A stretch of DNA of 64,000 nt from Marinobacter arenosus (GCF_019264345.1 NZ_JAHVAO010000005.1:1-64000); one strand, 5' to 3'. Positions 27,052 to 38,106 are shown, counted from the first letter of the stretch. Notes: generated by a model not told the origin, from the sequence alone. Numbers and translations are program-made.

Positions 27052-27550
27052 CCCCAGCGATCATCCGGAGGCCGGCAGCTCTGCTGCCGGCGCCTCCGGA
27101 CAAACCGACCCCAATCAGCGTTACTGGTTCCACATCCTCGCCCAGAATACGCCGGCGGCCCGCAACCTCCACGCGGCCAAACTGGTGGACAAGGCCTGGC
27201 AGCAGGGAGATCGCGTCTGCATCGTCTGCGACACCATGCAGCACGCCCAGGAACTGGACGACCTGCTGTGGAATTTCAGCCCGGATGCGTTCATTCCCCA
27301 CAGCGTGGTACCGGATTCCGCCACCACCTGCACGGACCCCGTTGGCATCTTGCTGTGCCCGCCGGGCGCGGAGGATTGGGACACGGTCATCATCCTGTCC
27401 AGCACGCTGCCCGCCGATGCGGACCGGTTCAAGCGACTGGCCCTGGTTGCCCATAACGAACCCTCCGTGCTGAACCAGGCCCGCTCCCATTTCCGGCAAC
27501 TGCGGGCACTGGGCATTGAGGCCCGGGTTCACGACCAGAGAAAGCGCTGA
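27038..27550 (+). CDS. holC: DNA polymerase III chi subunit
   Basis: A 170-residue subunit linking the clamp loader to SSB. The conserved fold starts about residue 28 (RYWFHILAQNTPAARNLHAAKLVDKAW) and has VCIVCDTMQHAQELDDLLWNF and FIPHSVV. The first 27 residues are a Ser/Ala/Gly-rich, poorly conserved tail absent from E. coli HolC. The start overlaps pepA by 14 bp. valS follows, as in many gammaproteobacteria (pepA-holC-valS). Confidence 0.88.
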   Translation: MPASNPSDHPEAGSSAAGASGQTDPNQRYWFHILAQNTPAARNLHAAKLVDKAWQQGDRVCIVCDTMQHAQELDDLLWNFSPDAFIPHSVVPDSATTCTDPVGILLCPPGAEDWDTVIILSSTLPADADRFKRLALVAHNEPSVLNQARSHFRQLRALGIEARVHDQRKR

Positions 27551-27576
27551 GGTTCGCCGCAACCCGGACGACCATG

Positions 27577-27582
27577 TATAAT
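27577..27582 (+). promoter_or_regulatory. Candidate -10 box of valS
   Basis: TATAAT, with TG directly before it, lies 54 bp upstream of the valS start. The -35 region (TTCGCC) is poor, so an internal promoter within the pepA-holC-valS unit is possible but unproven. Confidence 0.45.
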
Positions 27583-27635
27583 CGGGCGTCTTAATTTCCC
27601 CTTGCGAATCAACCAACGGTCACCAGCAGAAACCC

Positions 27636-30488
27636 ATGGAAAAAACCTACCAGCCAGAAAATATCGAGCGCCAGTGGTACGAGAACTGGGAATCCAAAGG
27701 GTACTTCCGCCCTTCCGGTGAAGGTCAGTCCTATAGCATTGCCATCCCGCCGCCCAACGTCACCGGCAGCCTGCACATGGGCCATGCGTTCCAGCACACC
27801 ATCATGGACACCCTCACCCGCTACAAGCGCATGCAGGGCCGCAACACGCTCTGGCAGGTAGGCACCGACCACGCTGGCATCGCCACCCAGATGGTGGTCG
27901 AGCGCAAGTTGGCCGCCGAAGAGGGAAAAACCCGTCACGACCTGGGCCGCGACGAGTTCATCAAGCGCATCTGGGACTGGAAAGAGCATTCTGGCGGCAC
28001 CATTACCCGCCAGATGCGTCGCCTGGGCAACTCCGTGGACTGGGATCACGAGCGTTTCACCATGGACGACGGTTTCTACAAGGCCGTGCAGGAAGTCTTT
28101 ATCCGCCTGTACGACGAAGGCCTGGTGTACCGTGGCAAGCGCCTGGTGAACTGGGACCCGAAACTGCACACCGCGATCTCCGACCTTGAGGTGGAGAACA
28201 AGGAAGAAAAGGGATTCTTCTGGCACCTCCGGTATCCACTGGCCGACGGCGCAACAACCAAAGACGGCAAGGACTACGTGGTGGTCGCCACCACTCGCCC
28301 GGAAACCATGCTGGGCGACACCGCCGTGGCGGTGCACCCGGATGACGAGCGCTATCAGCACCTGATCGGCAAACACGTGATGCTGCCGCTGGTGAATCGC
28401 AAGATTGCCATCGTGGCGGACCACCACGCCGACCCGGAAAAAGGCAGTGGGTGCGTGAAGATCACGCCCGCTCACGATTTCAACGACTACGCCGTGGGCA
28501 AGCGCAACAACCTGCCCATGATCAACGTGATGACCCAGGACGCCAACATCCGGGACGTCGCGGAGGTATTCAATTCCGATGGTACCGAGAACGGCGATAT
28601 TGACGGCCAGATGCCGTCCGCTTACGCCGGCCTGACCCGCGAGGAGGCCCGCAAGGCCATCGTCGCCGATCTCAGGGAAGCCGGGTTGCTGGAACGGGAA
28701 GAAGACCACGTGCTGAGCGTGCCCCGTGGCGACCGCTCCGGCCTGATCATCGAGCCGATGCTCACCGATCAATGGTTCGCCGATGCCAGGACACTGGCCA
28801 AGCCGGCCATCGAGGCGGTGGAAGACGGCCGCATCCAGTTCGTGCCCAAGCAGTACGAGAACATGTACTTCTCCTGGATGCGCGACATCCAGGACTGGTG
28901 TATCTCCCGTCAGCTCTGGTGGGGGCATCGCATTCCCGCCTGGTACGACGTCGAGGGCAACATCTACGTCGGTCGCAGCGAAGAGGAAGTGCGCCAGAAG
29001 CACAGCCTCGCCGCCGACCTTGAACTGGCCCAGGACGATGACGTACTGGACACCTGGTTCAGCTCGGCACTCTGGACCTTTGGCACCCTGGGCTGGCCGG
29101 AAATCACCGAACGCCTGAAGAACTTCCACCCCACCGATGTGCTGGTCACCGGTTTTGACATCATCTTCTTCTGGGTCGCCCGGATGATCATGATGACCAT
29201 GCACTTCATGAAGAACGAAGACGGCACACCTCAGGTGCCCTTCCACACCGTGTATGTCACCGGCCTGATCCGGGACGAACACGGCGACAAGATGTCCAAG
29301 TCCAAGGGTAACGTCATTGACCCGCTGGACATGATCGACGGCATCGGTCTGAACGACTTGCTGGAGAAGCGGACCGGCAACCTGATGCAGCCGAAACTGG
29401 CCGAGAAAATCGGCAAGCGCACCCAGAAGGAATTTCCCGAAGGCATCGCCGCCCACGGCACCGATGCCCTGCGTTTCACCCTGGCGGCCATGGCCACCAC
29501 CGGGCGCGACATTAACTGGGACATGAAGCGGCTGGAAGGTTACCGGAACTTCTGCAACAAGCTCTGGAACGCTGCCCGCTATGTGCTGATGAACACCGAA
29601 GGCGAAGACTGCGGCGTGAACGACGAGTCCGTGGAATTGTCCCTGGCGGACCGCTGGATCATCAGCGAACTGCAGAACTGCGAGCAGGATGTGGTTCGCC
29701 ATCTGGACCAGTACCGCTTCGACCTTGCCGCCTACGCGCTCTACGAGTTCATCTGGAACGAGTACTGCGACTGGTATCTGGAACTGTCCAAGCCGGTCCT
29801 GAATGATGAAAACGCCAGTGCCGAAGCCAAGCGCGGCACCCGCCGCACGCTGGTTCGGGTGTTGGAGGCGGTGCTGCGGGTGGCCCATCCGATCATGCCG
29901 TTCATCACCGAGGAAATCTGGCAGCGCATTGCACCGCTGGCCGGCAAGTCGGGCGACAGCATCATGCTGCAACCTTACCCCCAGGCGGACAGCAGCAAGC
30001 AGGATGCCGCCGTGGCGGCGGACATCGAGTGGCTCAAGGGCGTGATCGTCGCCGTGCGCAATATCCGTGGCGAGATGAACATCTCCCCGGCGAAGAAGAT
30101 CCCGGTTCTGCTGCGCAGCAAGGACGCAGACGACAAACGCCGTATGGACGACAACCGTCAGTTCCTCGCGTCGCTGGCCAAGCTGGAAAGCCTGGATTGG
30201 TTTGATGGCGACAAGGCGCCGATGTCGGCAACTCAGCTGGTTGGCGAGATGGAAGTACTGGTGCCCATGGCCGGCCTGATCGACAAGGACGCCGAACTCA
30301 AGCGCCTGGACAAGGAGCTTGAACGCCTGCAAAAGGAGATCGGACGGCTGGAAGGCAAACTGAGTAATGAGAAATTCACGGCAAAGGCACCGGCCGAAGT
30401 CGTGGAGAAAGAGCAGGAAAAGCTCCGGGATGCTCAGGGTAGCCTGGCCCGTCTGAGCGAACAGCGGGCCGACATCGAGGCCATGTAA
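27636..30488 (+). CDS. valS: Valyl-tRNA synthetase
   Basis: A 950-residue class I synthetase. The HIGH box reads HMGH in [15 protein letters not shown], and the KMSKS box lies in [16 protein letters not shown]. The editing domain between them contains [17 protein letters not shown]. The C-terminal 70 residues form the coiled-coil tRNA-binding arm ([19 protein letters not shown]). It is of normal length and opens [19 protein letters not shown]. Confidence 0.97.
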   Translation: MEKTYQPENIERQWYENWESKGYFRPSGEGQSYSIAIPPPNVTGSLHMGHAFQHTIMDTLTRYKRMQGRNTLWQVGTDHAGIATQMVVERKLAAEEGKTRHDLGRDEFIKRIWDWKEHSGGTITRQMRRLGNSVDWDHERFTMDDGFYKAVQEVFIRLYDEGLVYRGKRLVNWDPKLHTAISDLEVENKEEKGFFWHLRYPLADGATTKDGKDYVVVATTRPETMLGDTAVAVHPDDERYQHLIGKHVMLPLVNRKIAIVADHHADPEKGSGCVKITPAHDFNDYAVGKRNNLPMINVMTQDANIRDVAEVFNSDGTENGDIDGQMPSAYAGLTREEARKAIVADLREAGLLEREEDHVLSVPRGDRSGLIIEPMLTDQWFADARTLAKPAIEAVEDGRIQFVPKQYENMYFSWMRDIQDWCISRQLWWGHRIPAWYDVEGNIYVGRSEEEVRQKHSLAADLELAQDDDVLDTWFSSALWTFGTLGWPEITERLKNFHPTDVLVTGFDIIFFWVARMIMMTMHFMKNEDGTPQVPFHTVYVTGLIRDEHGDKMSKSKGNVIDPLDMIDGIGLNDLLEKRTGNLMQPKLAEKIGKRTQKEFPEGIAAHGTDALRFTLAAMATTGRDINWDMKRLEGYRNFCNKLWNAARYVLMNTEGEDCGVNDESVELSLADRWIISELQNCEQDVVRHLDQYRFDLAAYALYEFIWNEYCDWYLELSKPVLNDENASAEAKRGTRRTLVRVLEAVLRVAHPIMPFITEEIWQRIAPLAGKSGDSIMLQPYPQADSSKQDAAVAADIEWLKGVIVAVRNIRGEMNISPAKKIPVLLRSKDADDKRRMDDNRQFLASLAKLESLDWFDGDKAPMSATQLVGEMEVLVPMAGLIDKDAELKRLDKELERLQKEIGRLEGKLSNEKFTAKAPAEVVEKEQEKLRDAQGSLARLSEQRADIEAM

Positions 30489-30492
30489 CGGC

Positions 30493-31386
30493 ATGATTGC
30501 CATTCTTGGAGCAGGCGCGCTGGGGCGGCTTTGGGCCGCCTCGCTGCCTGCCCACGAAACCGTCTTTGTTCCCAGACCGGCAACCTCGCCCAGCGAGCCT
30601 TTGGCGTACACGTTCCAACGTCTTGACGGCACAGAACACCCGGTTTCCGTACCCTGGCTCACCGCCTCAGATACGCCGGGCCTGGTACTGGTCATGACCA
30701 AAGCCGGGGATACGCGGGAGGCGCTTGAGGCCATTGCGGCCGCCCTGCCCTCGACAACCCCCATTGTGCTGTTTCAGAACGGCCTTGGCAGCCAACAGGC
30801 GGTTGCGGAACGCTGGCCAGACCGGCCGGTACTGGCCGCCAGTACCACCGAGGGGGCCAACCGGCCGTCACCGGATCGGGTCGTTCACGCTGGTGCTGGC
30901 GAAACCTGGGTTGGCGCGCTCACCGACGTCGGGCGGGCTTACACAGCCCCCGTGGTTGAACGCCTGAGCGTCAGCGGCCTGAGGATCCACCCGGAAAACA
31001 ACATCCTCGGCCGACTCTGGCAAAAGCTGGTGATCAATGCCGGCATCAACCCGTTTACCGCGATTCTCGACTGCCCCAACGGCGACATAGTGTCTGCGGA
31101 CTTTTTCCAGACCCACATCGACGACCTGTGCCGGGAAATCGCTCAACTGATGGCCGCAAGCGGTCAGACGGCCAGTGAACCCGCAGATCTCAGAGCCCGA
31201 ATTGAAGCGGTGGCGCATGCCACTGCCGGCAACACCTCCTCCATGCGCAGTGATATGCTGCAGGGGCGAACCACCGAGATTGATTACATCAACGGCTACC
31301 TGGTGCGCCTGGGTCAGTCCCTGGGAATTCCGACACCGGTGAACCAAATGCTGACAGAACGGGTAAAACAACTGTCAACACGCTAA
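30493..31386 (+). CDS. panE: 2-dehydropantoate 2-reductase (ketopantoate reductase family)
   Basis: A 297-residue NADPH-dependent enzyme of the ApbA/PanE family, which makes pantoate for coenzyme A. The dinucleotide loop is GAGALGRLWAA at the start. QNGLG follows the cofactor domain, and the C-terminal helical domain begins WQKLVINAGINPFTAIL. The catalytic Lys and Asn in that segment are present. It starts 4 bp after valS, so is probably co-transcribed with it. Relatives with other ketoacid substrates exist, so the exact role is less certain. Confidence 0.82.
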   Translation: MIAILGAGALGRLWAASLPAHETVFVPRPATSPSEPLAYTFQRLDGTEHPVSVPWLTASDTPGLVLVMTKAGDTREALEAIAAALPSTTPIVLFQNGLGSQQAVAERWPDRPVLAASTTEGANRPSPDRVVHAGAGETWVGALTDVGRAYTAPVVERLSVSGLRIHPENNILGRLWQKLVINAGINPFTAILDCPNGDIVSADFFQTHIDDLCREIAQLMAASGQTASEPADLRARIEAVAHATAGNTSSMRSDMLQGRTTEIDYINGYLVRLGQSLGIPTPVNQMLTERVKQLSTR

Positions 31387-31399
31387 CAGGAGCATGCCG

Positions 31400-31957
31400 A
31401 TGGGCAATCGCCTTTCCAAGATCTACACCCGAACCGGGGACGATGGCTCAACAGGCCTGGCCGATGGCAATCGCATTGCCAAGAACGCACAGCGTGTCGA
31501 GGCCATGGGTACTGCCGACGAACTGAACTGCCACATTGGCCTGCTGATCGAAACCCTCGACAGCAACGACCCCCTGGTGGAGAGCCTGCGCCGCATCCAG
31601 CATCACCTGTTCGACCTGGGCGGCGAGTTCGCCATACCCGGCAGCAAGGTGATTGGCGAGGACCACATTGAATGGCTGGAGCAGACCCTTGATCACCATA
31701 ACGAGGGAATTCCCCCGTTGAAGAACTTCATTCTCCCGGGTGGTACGCCCGCCGCAGCCCAGTGCCACCTGGCCCGGGCCGTTTGCCGGAGAGCCGAACG
31801 CATTGTGGTTGCCCTTGGGCACGAGGATTCCATCAACACCGCGTCCCGCCATTACCTGAACCGACTGTCGGACCTGCTGTTCGTGATCGCCCGGGTACTG
31901 GCCCGGCGGGACGGTGGCGAGGAAATTCTGTGGGAGCAAAAAAAATCCGGCCTCTGA
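31400..31957 (+). CDS. ATP:cob(I)alamin adenosyltransferase (PduO type)
   Basis: A 185-residue enzyme that adds the 5'-deoxyadenosyl group to cobalamin. The ATP-binding motif is IYTRTGDDGSTGLADG; EAMGTADELNCHIGL and CRRAERIVVAL follow, ending YLNRLSDLLFVIARVLAR. The ATG at 31400 is preferred because AGGAG lies 7 nt upstream; an ATG at 31394 would be only one base from it. A terminator hairpin overlaps the stop codon. Confidence 0.92.
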   Translation: MGNRLSKIYTRTGDDGSTGLADGNRIAKNAQRVEAMGTADELNCHIGLLIETLDSNDPLVESLRRIQHHLFDLGGEFAIPGSKVIGEDHIEWLEQTLDHHNEGIPPLKNFILPGGTPAAAQCHLARAVCRRAERIVVALGHEDSINTASRHYLNRLSDLLFVIARVLARRDGGEEILWEQKKSGL

Positions 31958-31965
31958 GGGCCGGA
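31946..31965. terminator. Terminator between the adenosyltransferase and MCP genes
   Basis: TCCGGCC (31946-31952) and GGCCGGA (31959-31965) flank the adenosyltransferase stop codon. On the minus strand an extended T-run follows, which suits the convergent chemoreceptor transcript better than the rightward one. Confidence 0.6.
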
Positions 31966-31985
31966 CTTCTGTTTTCGTGAGCACG

Positions 31986-34016
31986 TCACACTTTGAAGGC
32001 TTCCACCAGTCGCTGAAGCGATGCCGTAAGCTCGGACATCTCCCGGGATGATCCCAGGGTTTCCTCGGCGTTGGCGGCGGTGGTCTGGCCAAGATCGCCA
32101 ATCTGAGCAACGCTCGTATTCACGTCCTTGGCCACGGCGGATTGCTCTTCCGCCGCCTGGGCAATCTGGTGGCTCATGTCCACAATGATTGAGATGCCCC
32201 GCGCAATGCGGTCGAGCGCTTCGGTGACCTGACCGGACTTGGTCACCGTGGTCTCGGTGACGTCCCGGCTATTGGTCATCGCCGAAACCGCATCCTTCAC
32301 CCCACTCTGCAGCCGGGAGATCATACCCTCGATTTCTTCCGTTGACTTGTGGGTACGCTGGGACAAAGAGCGCACCTCGTCTGCCACCACCGCGAAGCCC
32401 CGGCCCTGCTCGCCAGCCCTCGCGGCTTCGATCGCTGCGTTCAGGGCAAGCAGGTTGGTCTGCTCGGCAATGGCCTTGATCTCAACCAGCACCTGACTGA
32501 TGTTGTCACTGTCCTGGCTCACCCGGTTGATCACTTCAACGGCGCCAGAGATTTCCGAGGCCAGATGATTGATGGTTTCGACGGTATCCGCAACCACCTG
32601 CCGGCCGGTTTCGGTATCACTTTCGGCCGTGCCGGCACTGTCAGCCACCCGGTGGGCGCTCTCGGTGACCTCGTTGACGGCTTCCACCATCTGGTTCATG
32701 GCTTCGTTGATCTGCCCGCTCTCTTCCATCTGGCGAGCCACCGCCTCGCTGTTGGCGGCGGCCGTATCCTTGACCCGTGTCGCCTGTTGGTCCACGTCGG
32801 CCGTCGTACTGCTGACAGAGCGGATCAACTCGGCAATGCGATCGGTCATGTTGTTGAATTCGCTGGTCAGCTCGCCAAGCTCATCGCGGTTCTGCAGGTT
32901 GATGTGAGTGGTCATGTCACCCGCCGCAACGTTCCGGGCCGCCTCCGTAAACCGGTTGATGGCGGTGCGCACCGACATGAAGAAACCGATGTACAGATAG
33001 ACAACCACGAGCAGGATCGCCACGAGTGCCACTACGATGAGGCGTCGCTGGTTAACCTGCTTTTCAAGTCGGGTGGAGAGGTTGCCCTCAACCACATCAA
33101 AGATGGCGGCGGTCAGCTCATCGTAACTCTCAAGCTGCGTACGAATCAGGGCGTCGTATTCCTGCCAGGGCATTTCCAGTCGCATCGGCGTGATGACATT
33201 GACGTCCAGGGCGTCACGCACCACGGTTAAACTGTCGTTGACTCGGGCAATCGTGTTGCCGGCTTCATTGGAAAGCTGGCCGGAGGCCTCTGCCGCCACT
33301 GACATCGCCGGGGCCAGCAATGAACTGCGGTTGGTCAGACGATCGTAGATTTCGTTGAGCCCCTCACTCAGGGCATAACCCACCTGGCCTTCGACGAGTG
33401 CAAAGGTGCCATAGGAGCGGGCCTGGCCAATCACGCCACGGGCCTCGGGCAAGGCTTCCCGAATCAACCCGAGGAGCAGCTGGTTCTCCCGGGACGCATC
33501 CTGGCCCAGCCCCGATATCTCGATGGTCGCTGGCAGAAGCGCCATCACCTTCTGCACGAACTCCTGGTAATACTTGAACTGGGGATCGATGTTGCCCTGG
33601 TAATTGTCATCCGCCCGCAGCGCTTTCCAATCCTCCTCGATAGCAGCCACCTGGTCCGCCCAGGATCCCGATGCATCAAACGAGCGTTGCTCCGCCGTCA
33701 GACTGCCCAACAGCGCATCAATCCGCTCGGCGGCGGCGTCGGAAGCCTCCAGCAGTCCGTCTTCGTTCTTGAGTACGCCGGCGGCGCGATAGTCCCGGTA
33801 CGCCATGGAGGACGAGAGCAGCTGTTCGACGGTCGTCAGTTGCTGGAGCCCCTCAACGCCTCGGATCATGGTCTGGACCGACTGATTCAGCTGAGACATC
33901 ACCAGCCAGGAAAGCCCACCGATCGGCAACAGGAACAGTATGCTGATCAGGCTGAACTTGTAGACCATGGGCAGCCGGTTCATCAGTGCTATGGCAGGAT
34001 AGATAAGTTGCTTCAC
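31986..34016 (-). CDS. Methyl-accepting chemotaxis protein
   Basis: A 676-residue chemoreceptor. The first membrane helix is at about 19-41 ([21 protein letters not shown]), followed by a large helical periplasmic sensor of about 285 residues. The second helix is at about 329-350 ([20 protein letters not shown]), then a HAMP domain and the cytoplasmic signalling hairpin with its highly conserved tip [20 protein letters not shown]. No CheB/CheR docking pentapeptide is seen at the C-terminus (LVEAFKV). The position beside ampE-ampD matches Pseudomonas, where a receptor gene also sits there. Ligand unknown. Confidence 0.92.
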   Translation of the reverse strand: MKQLIYPAIALMNRLPMVYKFSLISILFLLPIGGLSWLVMSQLNQSVQTMIRGVEGLQQLTTVEQLLSSSMAYRDYRAAGVLKNEDGLLEASDAAAERIDALLGSLTAEQRSFDASGSWADQVAAIEEDWKALRADDNYQGNIDPQFKYYQEFVQKVMALLPATIEISGLGQDASRENQLLLGLIREALPEARGVIGQARSYGTFALVEGQVGYALSEGLNEIYDRLTNRSSLLAPAMSVAAEASGQLSNEAGNTIARVNDSLTVVRDALDVNVITPMRLEMPWQEYDALIRTQLESYDELTAAIFDVVEGNLSTRLEKQVNQRRLIVVALVAILLVVVYLYIGFFMSVRTAINRFTEAARNVAAGDMTTHINLQNRDELGELTSEFNNMTDRIAELIRSVSSTTADVDQQATRVKDTAAANSEAVARQMEESGQINEAMNQMVEAVNEVTESAHRVADSAGTAESDTETGRQVVADTVETINHLASEISGAVEVINRVSQDSDNISQVLVEIKAIAEQTNLLALNAAIEAARAGEQGRGFAVVADEVRSLSQRTHKSTEEIEGMISRLQSGVKDAVSAMTNSRDVTETTVTKSGQVTEALDRIARGISIIVDMSHQIAQAAEEQSAVAKDVNTSVAQIGDLGQTTAANAEETLGSSREMSELTASLQRLVEAFKV

Positions 34017-34136
34017 GGTTTCCCTCTCACTGGAACTTCAACAACTGAACGATCGTTCTTTTCTTATATTGTCGCCTGAAGCGCCAGAAACTTGAGCGTT
34101 AATTGTTGTTAAAATGTTGCCTCGGGTGGGGCTGGA

Positions 34137-35024
34137 TCAAAGAACTCCGAAGATTACCAGCAACGCCAATCCGCAAATCCACACCAGCATGCTCCGGTTG
34201 AGAAGATCTCGGATTGCTCCCAGGCTACGCCCGCCAAAATCGACCCACTCGTCCGGGTGGATTCGGGAGAACCTCTCAGGGTCCAGCGCATACCCGGTTA
34301 ACGACCCGTTTGCGGAAATCATTAGGACATCAGCCGTCTTTTTGGAGATTCCGCCGACGCTGGCGGGGAACTCGCGCATCCACCCGGCGAGGTCACCGGC
34401 AATGCCGAAGGTTATCGACAGCAGGCGAACCGGAAGCCAGGCCATCCATTCCGCCAACCTGTGGAACCGGGAGCGGGCGGCTGCCTGGGGCCACTGCTCA
34501 GACAGAGCCACCAATCCGCGAGCCAGAACCGCCAGACCAATACCGCCGACCACGTACCAGAAGCCAATCAGGAAAAAACGCTGGAAGACTGTGACCAGGA
34601 ATACTTTCGACAGCGTCAGGTGCATGATTTCCGGGGACGCCGAGGCGCCTCGCTCCTCGGCGGGCAAGCGGTCTTCCACGGTGTGCCAGGCCGCCTGCAT
34701 ATCGCCTCGCTGCCAGGACACCGAGTAGCTCTGCAGTACGGGGCGCCAGCCCGGTGCCCCCATCATCAGGATCAGAACCAGCCATTCGATGGGGTACCCC
34801 ACCATCCCCCAGCCAATGACATCGAGCAGGTACACCCCAAGGCCCACGATCAGCGCGGGCAGAACCACCAGCGCCAGGCCGCCGGCAATACCGGACTCAT
34901 GACCGGCCTCGACCTTTGCAGCGCGATGGAACCAGTGCCGCCAGAGTGTGTCGCTGGAGAGTCTGTTGTGGGTATCGAGTCGGCGCCGAACCATGTAGGC
35001 CAGCAGGAATACGATCAGAACCAT
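34137..35024 (-). CDS. ampE: AmpE-like inner-membrane protein
   Basis: A 295-residue membrane protein with hydrophobic segments near the N-terminus (MVLIVFLLAYMV), at about 50-90, 140-170, and at the C-terminus (LVWICGLALLVIFGVL). It starts immediately after ampD with a TGA-ATG abutment, as in the ampDE operon. In other bacteria AmpE is implicated in beta-lactamase induction signalling, but its biochemical role is unknown. CobD/CbiB-like relatives are the nearest fold family. Confidence 0.8.
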   Translation of the reverse strand: MVLIVFLLAYMVRRRLDTHNRLSSDTLWRHWFHRAAKVEAGHESGIAGGLALVVLPALIVGLGVYLLDVIGWGMVGYPIEWLVLILMMGAPGWRPVLQSYSVSWQRGDMQAAWHTVEDRLPAEERGASASPEIMHLTLSKVFLVTVFQRFFLIGFWYVVGGIGLAVLARGLVALSEQWPQAAARSRFHRLAEWMAWLPVRLLSITFGIAGDLAGWMREFPASVGGISKKTADVLMISANGSLTGYALDPERFSRIHPDEWVDFGGRSLGAIRDLLNRSMLVWICGLALLVIFGVL

Positions 35025-35654
35025 TCAGCCTCGCCTCTCGTTGCTTGCCGCAACGTCCGCAAGCAGGGTGCGGAAATGCGGCCAGTCAAACACAGGACCG
35101 GGATCGGTCTTTCGACCGGGGGCAATGTCGCAATGCCCGGTTAATCGCTCAGCCGTTATCGCCGGCCAGGCCAACATGATCACGTGCGCAAGCTGAGCCA
35201 GACTCCGGTACTGGGATTCCGAGTAGGGAATATCGTCCGTCCCTTCCAGTTCAATACCGATGGAGAAATCATTGCATTCCTCCTCCCCCTTGAAACACGA
35301 ACGACCGGCGTGCCAGGCGCGCTCAAGAAGGCTGACAAACTGCACCAGTGAACCGTCCCGACGAATCAGGGCGTGTGCCGACACCTGCATGCCGGCAATG
35401 GTTTCAAAATACGGATGTGCCGAGTGATCCAGACGATTGCAGAAGAATTCTTCAATCTCGGGGCCACCAAACTGGCCCGGGGGCAGACTGATGTTGTGCA
35501 CGACCAGCAGACTAATGGCGGCACCCTCGGGGCGGGGGCCGAAATTGGGTGACGGGCACCAGCGCGCCGCGGGTAACTTCCCGGTTTCACGAAGTGTGTT
35601 TATGTCGCTGGAAGAAACGACCGGTGAGGCTGGGGCTGTGTCTGATCGAGGCAA
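35025..35654 (-). CDS. ampD: 1,6-anhydro-N-acetylmuramyl-L-alanine amidase AmpD
   Basis: A 209-residue cytosolic zinc amidase that cleaves the stem peptide from anhydromuropeptides during cell-wall recycling, keeping AmpR inducers low. Metal and catalytic residues are in VVHNISLPPG and GHCDIAPGRKTDPG (His, Lys, Asp), with FSIGIELEGTD between. The N-terminal 28 residues are family-variable and lack a signal peptide, as expected for AmpD rather than AmiD. Confidence 0.92.
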   Translation of the reverse strand: MPRSDTAPASPVVSSSDINTLRETGKLPAARWCPSPNFGPRPEGAAISLLVVHNISLPPGQFGGPEIEEFFCNRLDHSAHPYFETIAGMQVSAHALIRRDGSLVQFVSLLERAWHAGRSCFKGEEECNDFSIGIELEGTDDIPYSESQYRSLAQLAHVIMLAWPAITAERLTGHCDIAPGRKTDPGPVFDWPHFRTLLADVAASNERRG

Positions 35655-35727
35655 GGTAAATCCAAAAGTATCAGGGCATTACAGAATGCCCTGATTGAAG
35701 CACAAAGTCGCCGGTCTTGCTACGACT

Positions 35728-38034
35728 TCAGTCCTTGCGACTGCTGCGCAGGTTATCGATGATCGACTCCAGGGCGCGATCGAAGATCAGACCGTCATCA
35801 AGCATGCCAATTTCGCCCGAAGCCATGGCGGCAGCCAGGTCCTGGCGATGGTATTCCGCGACCTTGGCGCCACTGCGGTTCACAAAAATGTACTTACCGG
35901 TGGCCTTGATAAACGCCGCCAGCTTGCAACGAACTTTGCCACCGTCCTTCGACATCTCGATCCAGGAACCCACCCGCAATGCATCGGCACGGTCGAGCCA
36001 CTCCTGTGCGATCCCGTCTGCTGGCGGAGCGGTGTCCGTTTCCACAACCTTGGGGGCCACGTGATTCGCACTCTGATCGAACGGCTCTTCCGGATGCGAC
36101 GTATCGGCAAGGGCCGTCTCGCCTTCCGCGTCCGGCTCAACGGCGGCGTCTGCCGGCGCATGCTCGGCCTCCGCCTCCCGGGGCACGTCGACACTGGCAG
36201 GCGCTTTTACGGGCGGCTCGGAACGGGCGGGGGCCGTTACCAGGCGCTGGAACACATCAACGTGAGCCAGCTCCAGATCACGGATGATCGAGTCGGTCGC
36301 AAACGGATCCCAGGAAATCTCCTGCAAGGCCCGACGCAGGTCGTCGACGATGGATGGAATGGCTCTCAGCAGGTCGCTACGCGTTGTGTCAGATACCGGT
36401 TGCGGGTCGACACTCCAGACCAGCCGCTCGGTCAGATCACAGGCATCAGCCCATCTCTGGCTGTCTTCCCCTTCCCGCAGCACCAGCCACTGGAGGTACT
36501 TCCGCCAGGCTTCCTGCAGGAGCTGCGCGACCGGTGCCGGAATGTTCCGATTGATGACCAGGTCGCGAATCATGGCGTCGACCGCCTCGGACGCCCGCTC
36601 CTGTCGGGCACGTCCCTCTTCGGCATCACGCAGGCGCTGCTCGACCAGCTCCCGGCGCCGACGGTCGAGGTCCATGAAGTGGCTAAAATCGGTCAGCAGC
36701 TCTTCGAACAACCCAACGTTGTCGGTGAATTCATTCAGAATGCGTTCAACCACCGACTCAATCTTGTCCCGAAGCGGATCCCGCTGCCCGGAGCGCTTCT
36801 CGGTCCAGCCGATGGCCGAGAGTGCGAGTTCATTCAGCAGCTTGCGCACGGGGTGACCACCCCGGTTGAAAAAGTTCTTGTCGGTCAGGGCGACCTTGAG
36901 CACCGGAATTTGCAGGCGACTGATCAGCGATTTCATGACCGGGTGCAGTTGCCGGTCCTCAAGAATGAAATCGAACAGCATGCCAACCAGGTTAATGACG
37001 TCGTTATCGACCTGTCCCACGTTGGCAAACTTGCCCTGCTCGACGGTCAGCACCGGTTTGAGCTGATCGTTCAGGGTGATGATCTCGTCGACGCCCCATT
37101 GGCCGGACGCCGTCTGAATTTCACTCAACCGAGCCATCAGTCGGTCCGTATCCAGATAGCCTTCACCGGTAACGGCCCGGCCGGATCCCGCACCCTCGCC
37201 GCCCTGGTGCAGCAGCGCACTGAGCTCCGAAAACGTCGCCTGAGATCCCTGGCCTTCGCTCCCGGAACCGGTACCCGGGTATTTGGCGTCACTGGCCTTC
37301 GCCCCGGTGCCCGCGGACGATTTCTTCCCGCCCGACGATTCGGACGGTGGCCGCTTCATATCGGGGAGAATCCCCTCGGTGATCAGCGTCTGATTGGCTT
37401 CCTGGTAGAAATCTCCGAGTGTGTCGGCCAGCAGCCGGTCAAACAACTTGAGAACAACCAGCTTGGCGCGAATATCGATATCGAGGTCCGCACAGGCTTC
37501 CGCCACCCCACCACACAAGACTTCCGGGCTGAGCGGCATCTGGCTGTTGGCCAGCTCAATGGAAGGCACCACATGATTGACCCGCGCCGTCAGCAACCGG
37601 ATCTGGTCGGAATACCGGGTACGCAACTTGTTGATCAGGTTTTCAATCGCAACCTGTTGCTCGAGCTGGGAGTGATCCACGAGGCTGAGGGAGTCCTCAT
37701 CCACTTCGTCAAGAATGCCGGACGAATCCCGGGGCCGGAACTTGCCAATGTCGTTGAAGGCCTGGCTGACGTACTGGAGCATGGAAACCACCATGGCCTT
37801 GCGCCGGAGTCGCAGCTCCCGCATGGCGTCAAAATAGGCGGACTGGTCCACGGTGTTGCTGGCGCGGTCGGCCAATTCGAAGAGGGCGTCGTCCGAACGA
37901 TCAAAGAAGTTTGCCAGCACCCGCTTCAGGGACTGACCCGATGCGTCACGTAAACGCACCAATGCCTGAGGCAGGGAAAATCTCTGCGGCGGCTTCTGGC
38001 CAGAGAAACTGACAATGTTGTTATCGCGCGCCAT
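35728..38034 (-). CDS. DUF1631 family protein
   Basis: A 768-residue member of DUF1631, an uncharacterised family of gammaproteobacteria sometimes misnamed thymidine phosphorylase. It is mostly helical and begins MARDNNIVSFSGQKPPQRFS. A low-complexity Ser/Gly/Ala-rich linker is found at about 230-290, and an acidic Ala/Asp/Glu/Pro-rich linker at about 620-680. A small beta domain at the C-terminus (about 690-745, VGSWIEMSKDGGKVRCKLAA, IFVNRSGAKVAEY) resembles PilZ-like folds, so c-di-GMP binding could be asked (speculative). It sits between ampD and nadC as in Pseudomonas and is divergent from nadC. Confidence 0.85.
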   Translation of the reverse strand: MARDNNIVSFSGQKPPQRFSLPQALVRLRDASGQSLKRVLANFFDRSDDALFELADRASNTVDQSAYFDAMRELRLRRKAMVVSMLQYVSQAFNDIGKFRPRDSSGILDEVDEDSLSLVDHSQLEQQVAIENLINKLRTRYSDQIRLLTARVNHVVPSIELANSQMPLSPEVLCGGVAEACADLDIDIRAKLVVLKLFDRLLADTLGDFYQEANQTLITEGILPDMKRPPSESSGGKKSSAGTGAKASDAKYPGTGSGSEGQGSQATFSELSALLHQGGEGAGSGRAVTGEGYLDTDRLMARLSEIQTASGQWGVDEIITLNDQLKPVLTVEQGKFANVGQVDNDVINLVGMLFDFILEDRQLHPVMKSLISRLQIPVLKVALTDKNFFNRGGHPVRKLLNELALSAIGWTEKRSGQRDPLRDKIESVVERILNEFTDNVGLFEELLTDFSHFMDLDRRRRELVEQRLRDAEEGRARQERASEAVDAMIRDLVINRNIPAPVAQLLQEAWRKYLQWLVLREGEDSQRWADACDLTERLVWSVDPQPVSDTTRSDLLRAIPSIVDDLRRALQEISWDPFATDSIIRDLELAHVDVFQRLVTAPARSEPPVKAPASVDVPREAEAEHAPADAAVEPDAEGETALADTSHPEEPFDQSANHVAPKVVETDTAPPADGIAQEWLDRADALRVGSWIEMSKDGGKVRCKLAAFIKATGKYIFVNRSGAKVAEYHRQDLAAAMASGEIGMLDDGLIFDRALESIIDNLRSSRKD

Positions 38035-38106
38035 TGAGCTGCTCCGAGTCTGATCGCGAAATGCGGGGGGGACGTCCCTGAGTGTTTCATCATACGAGCT
38101 GTCTAC

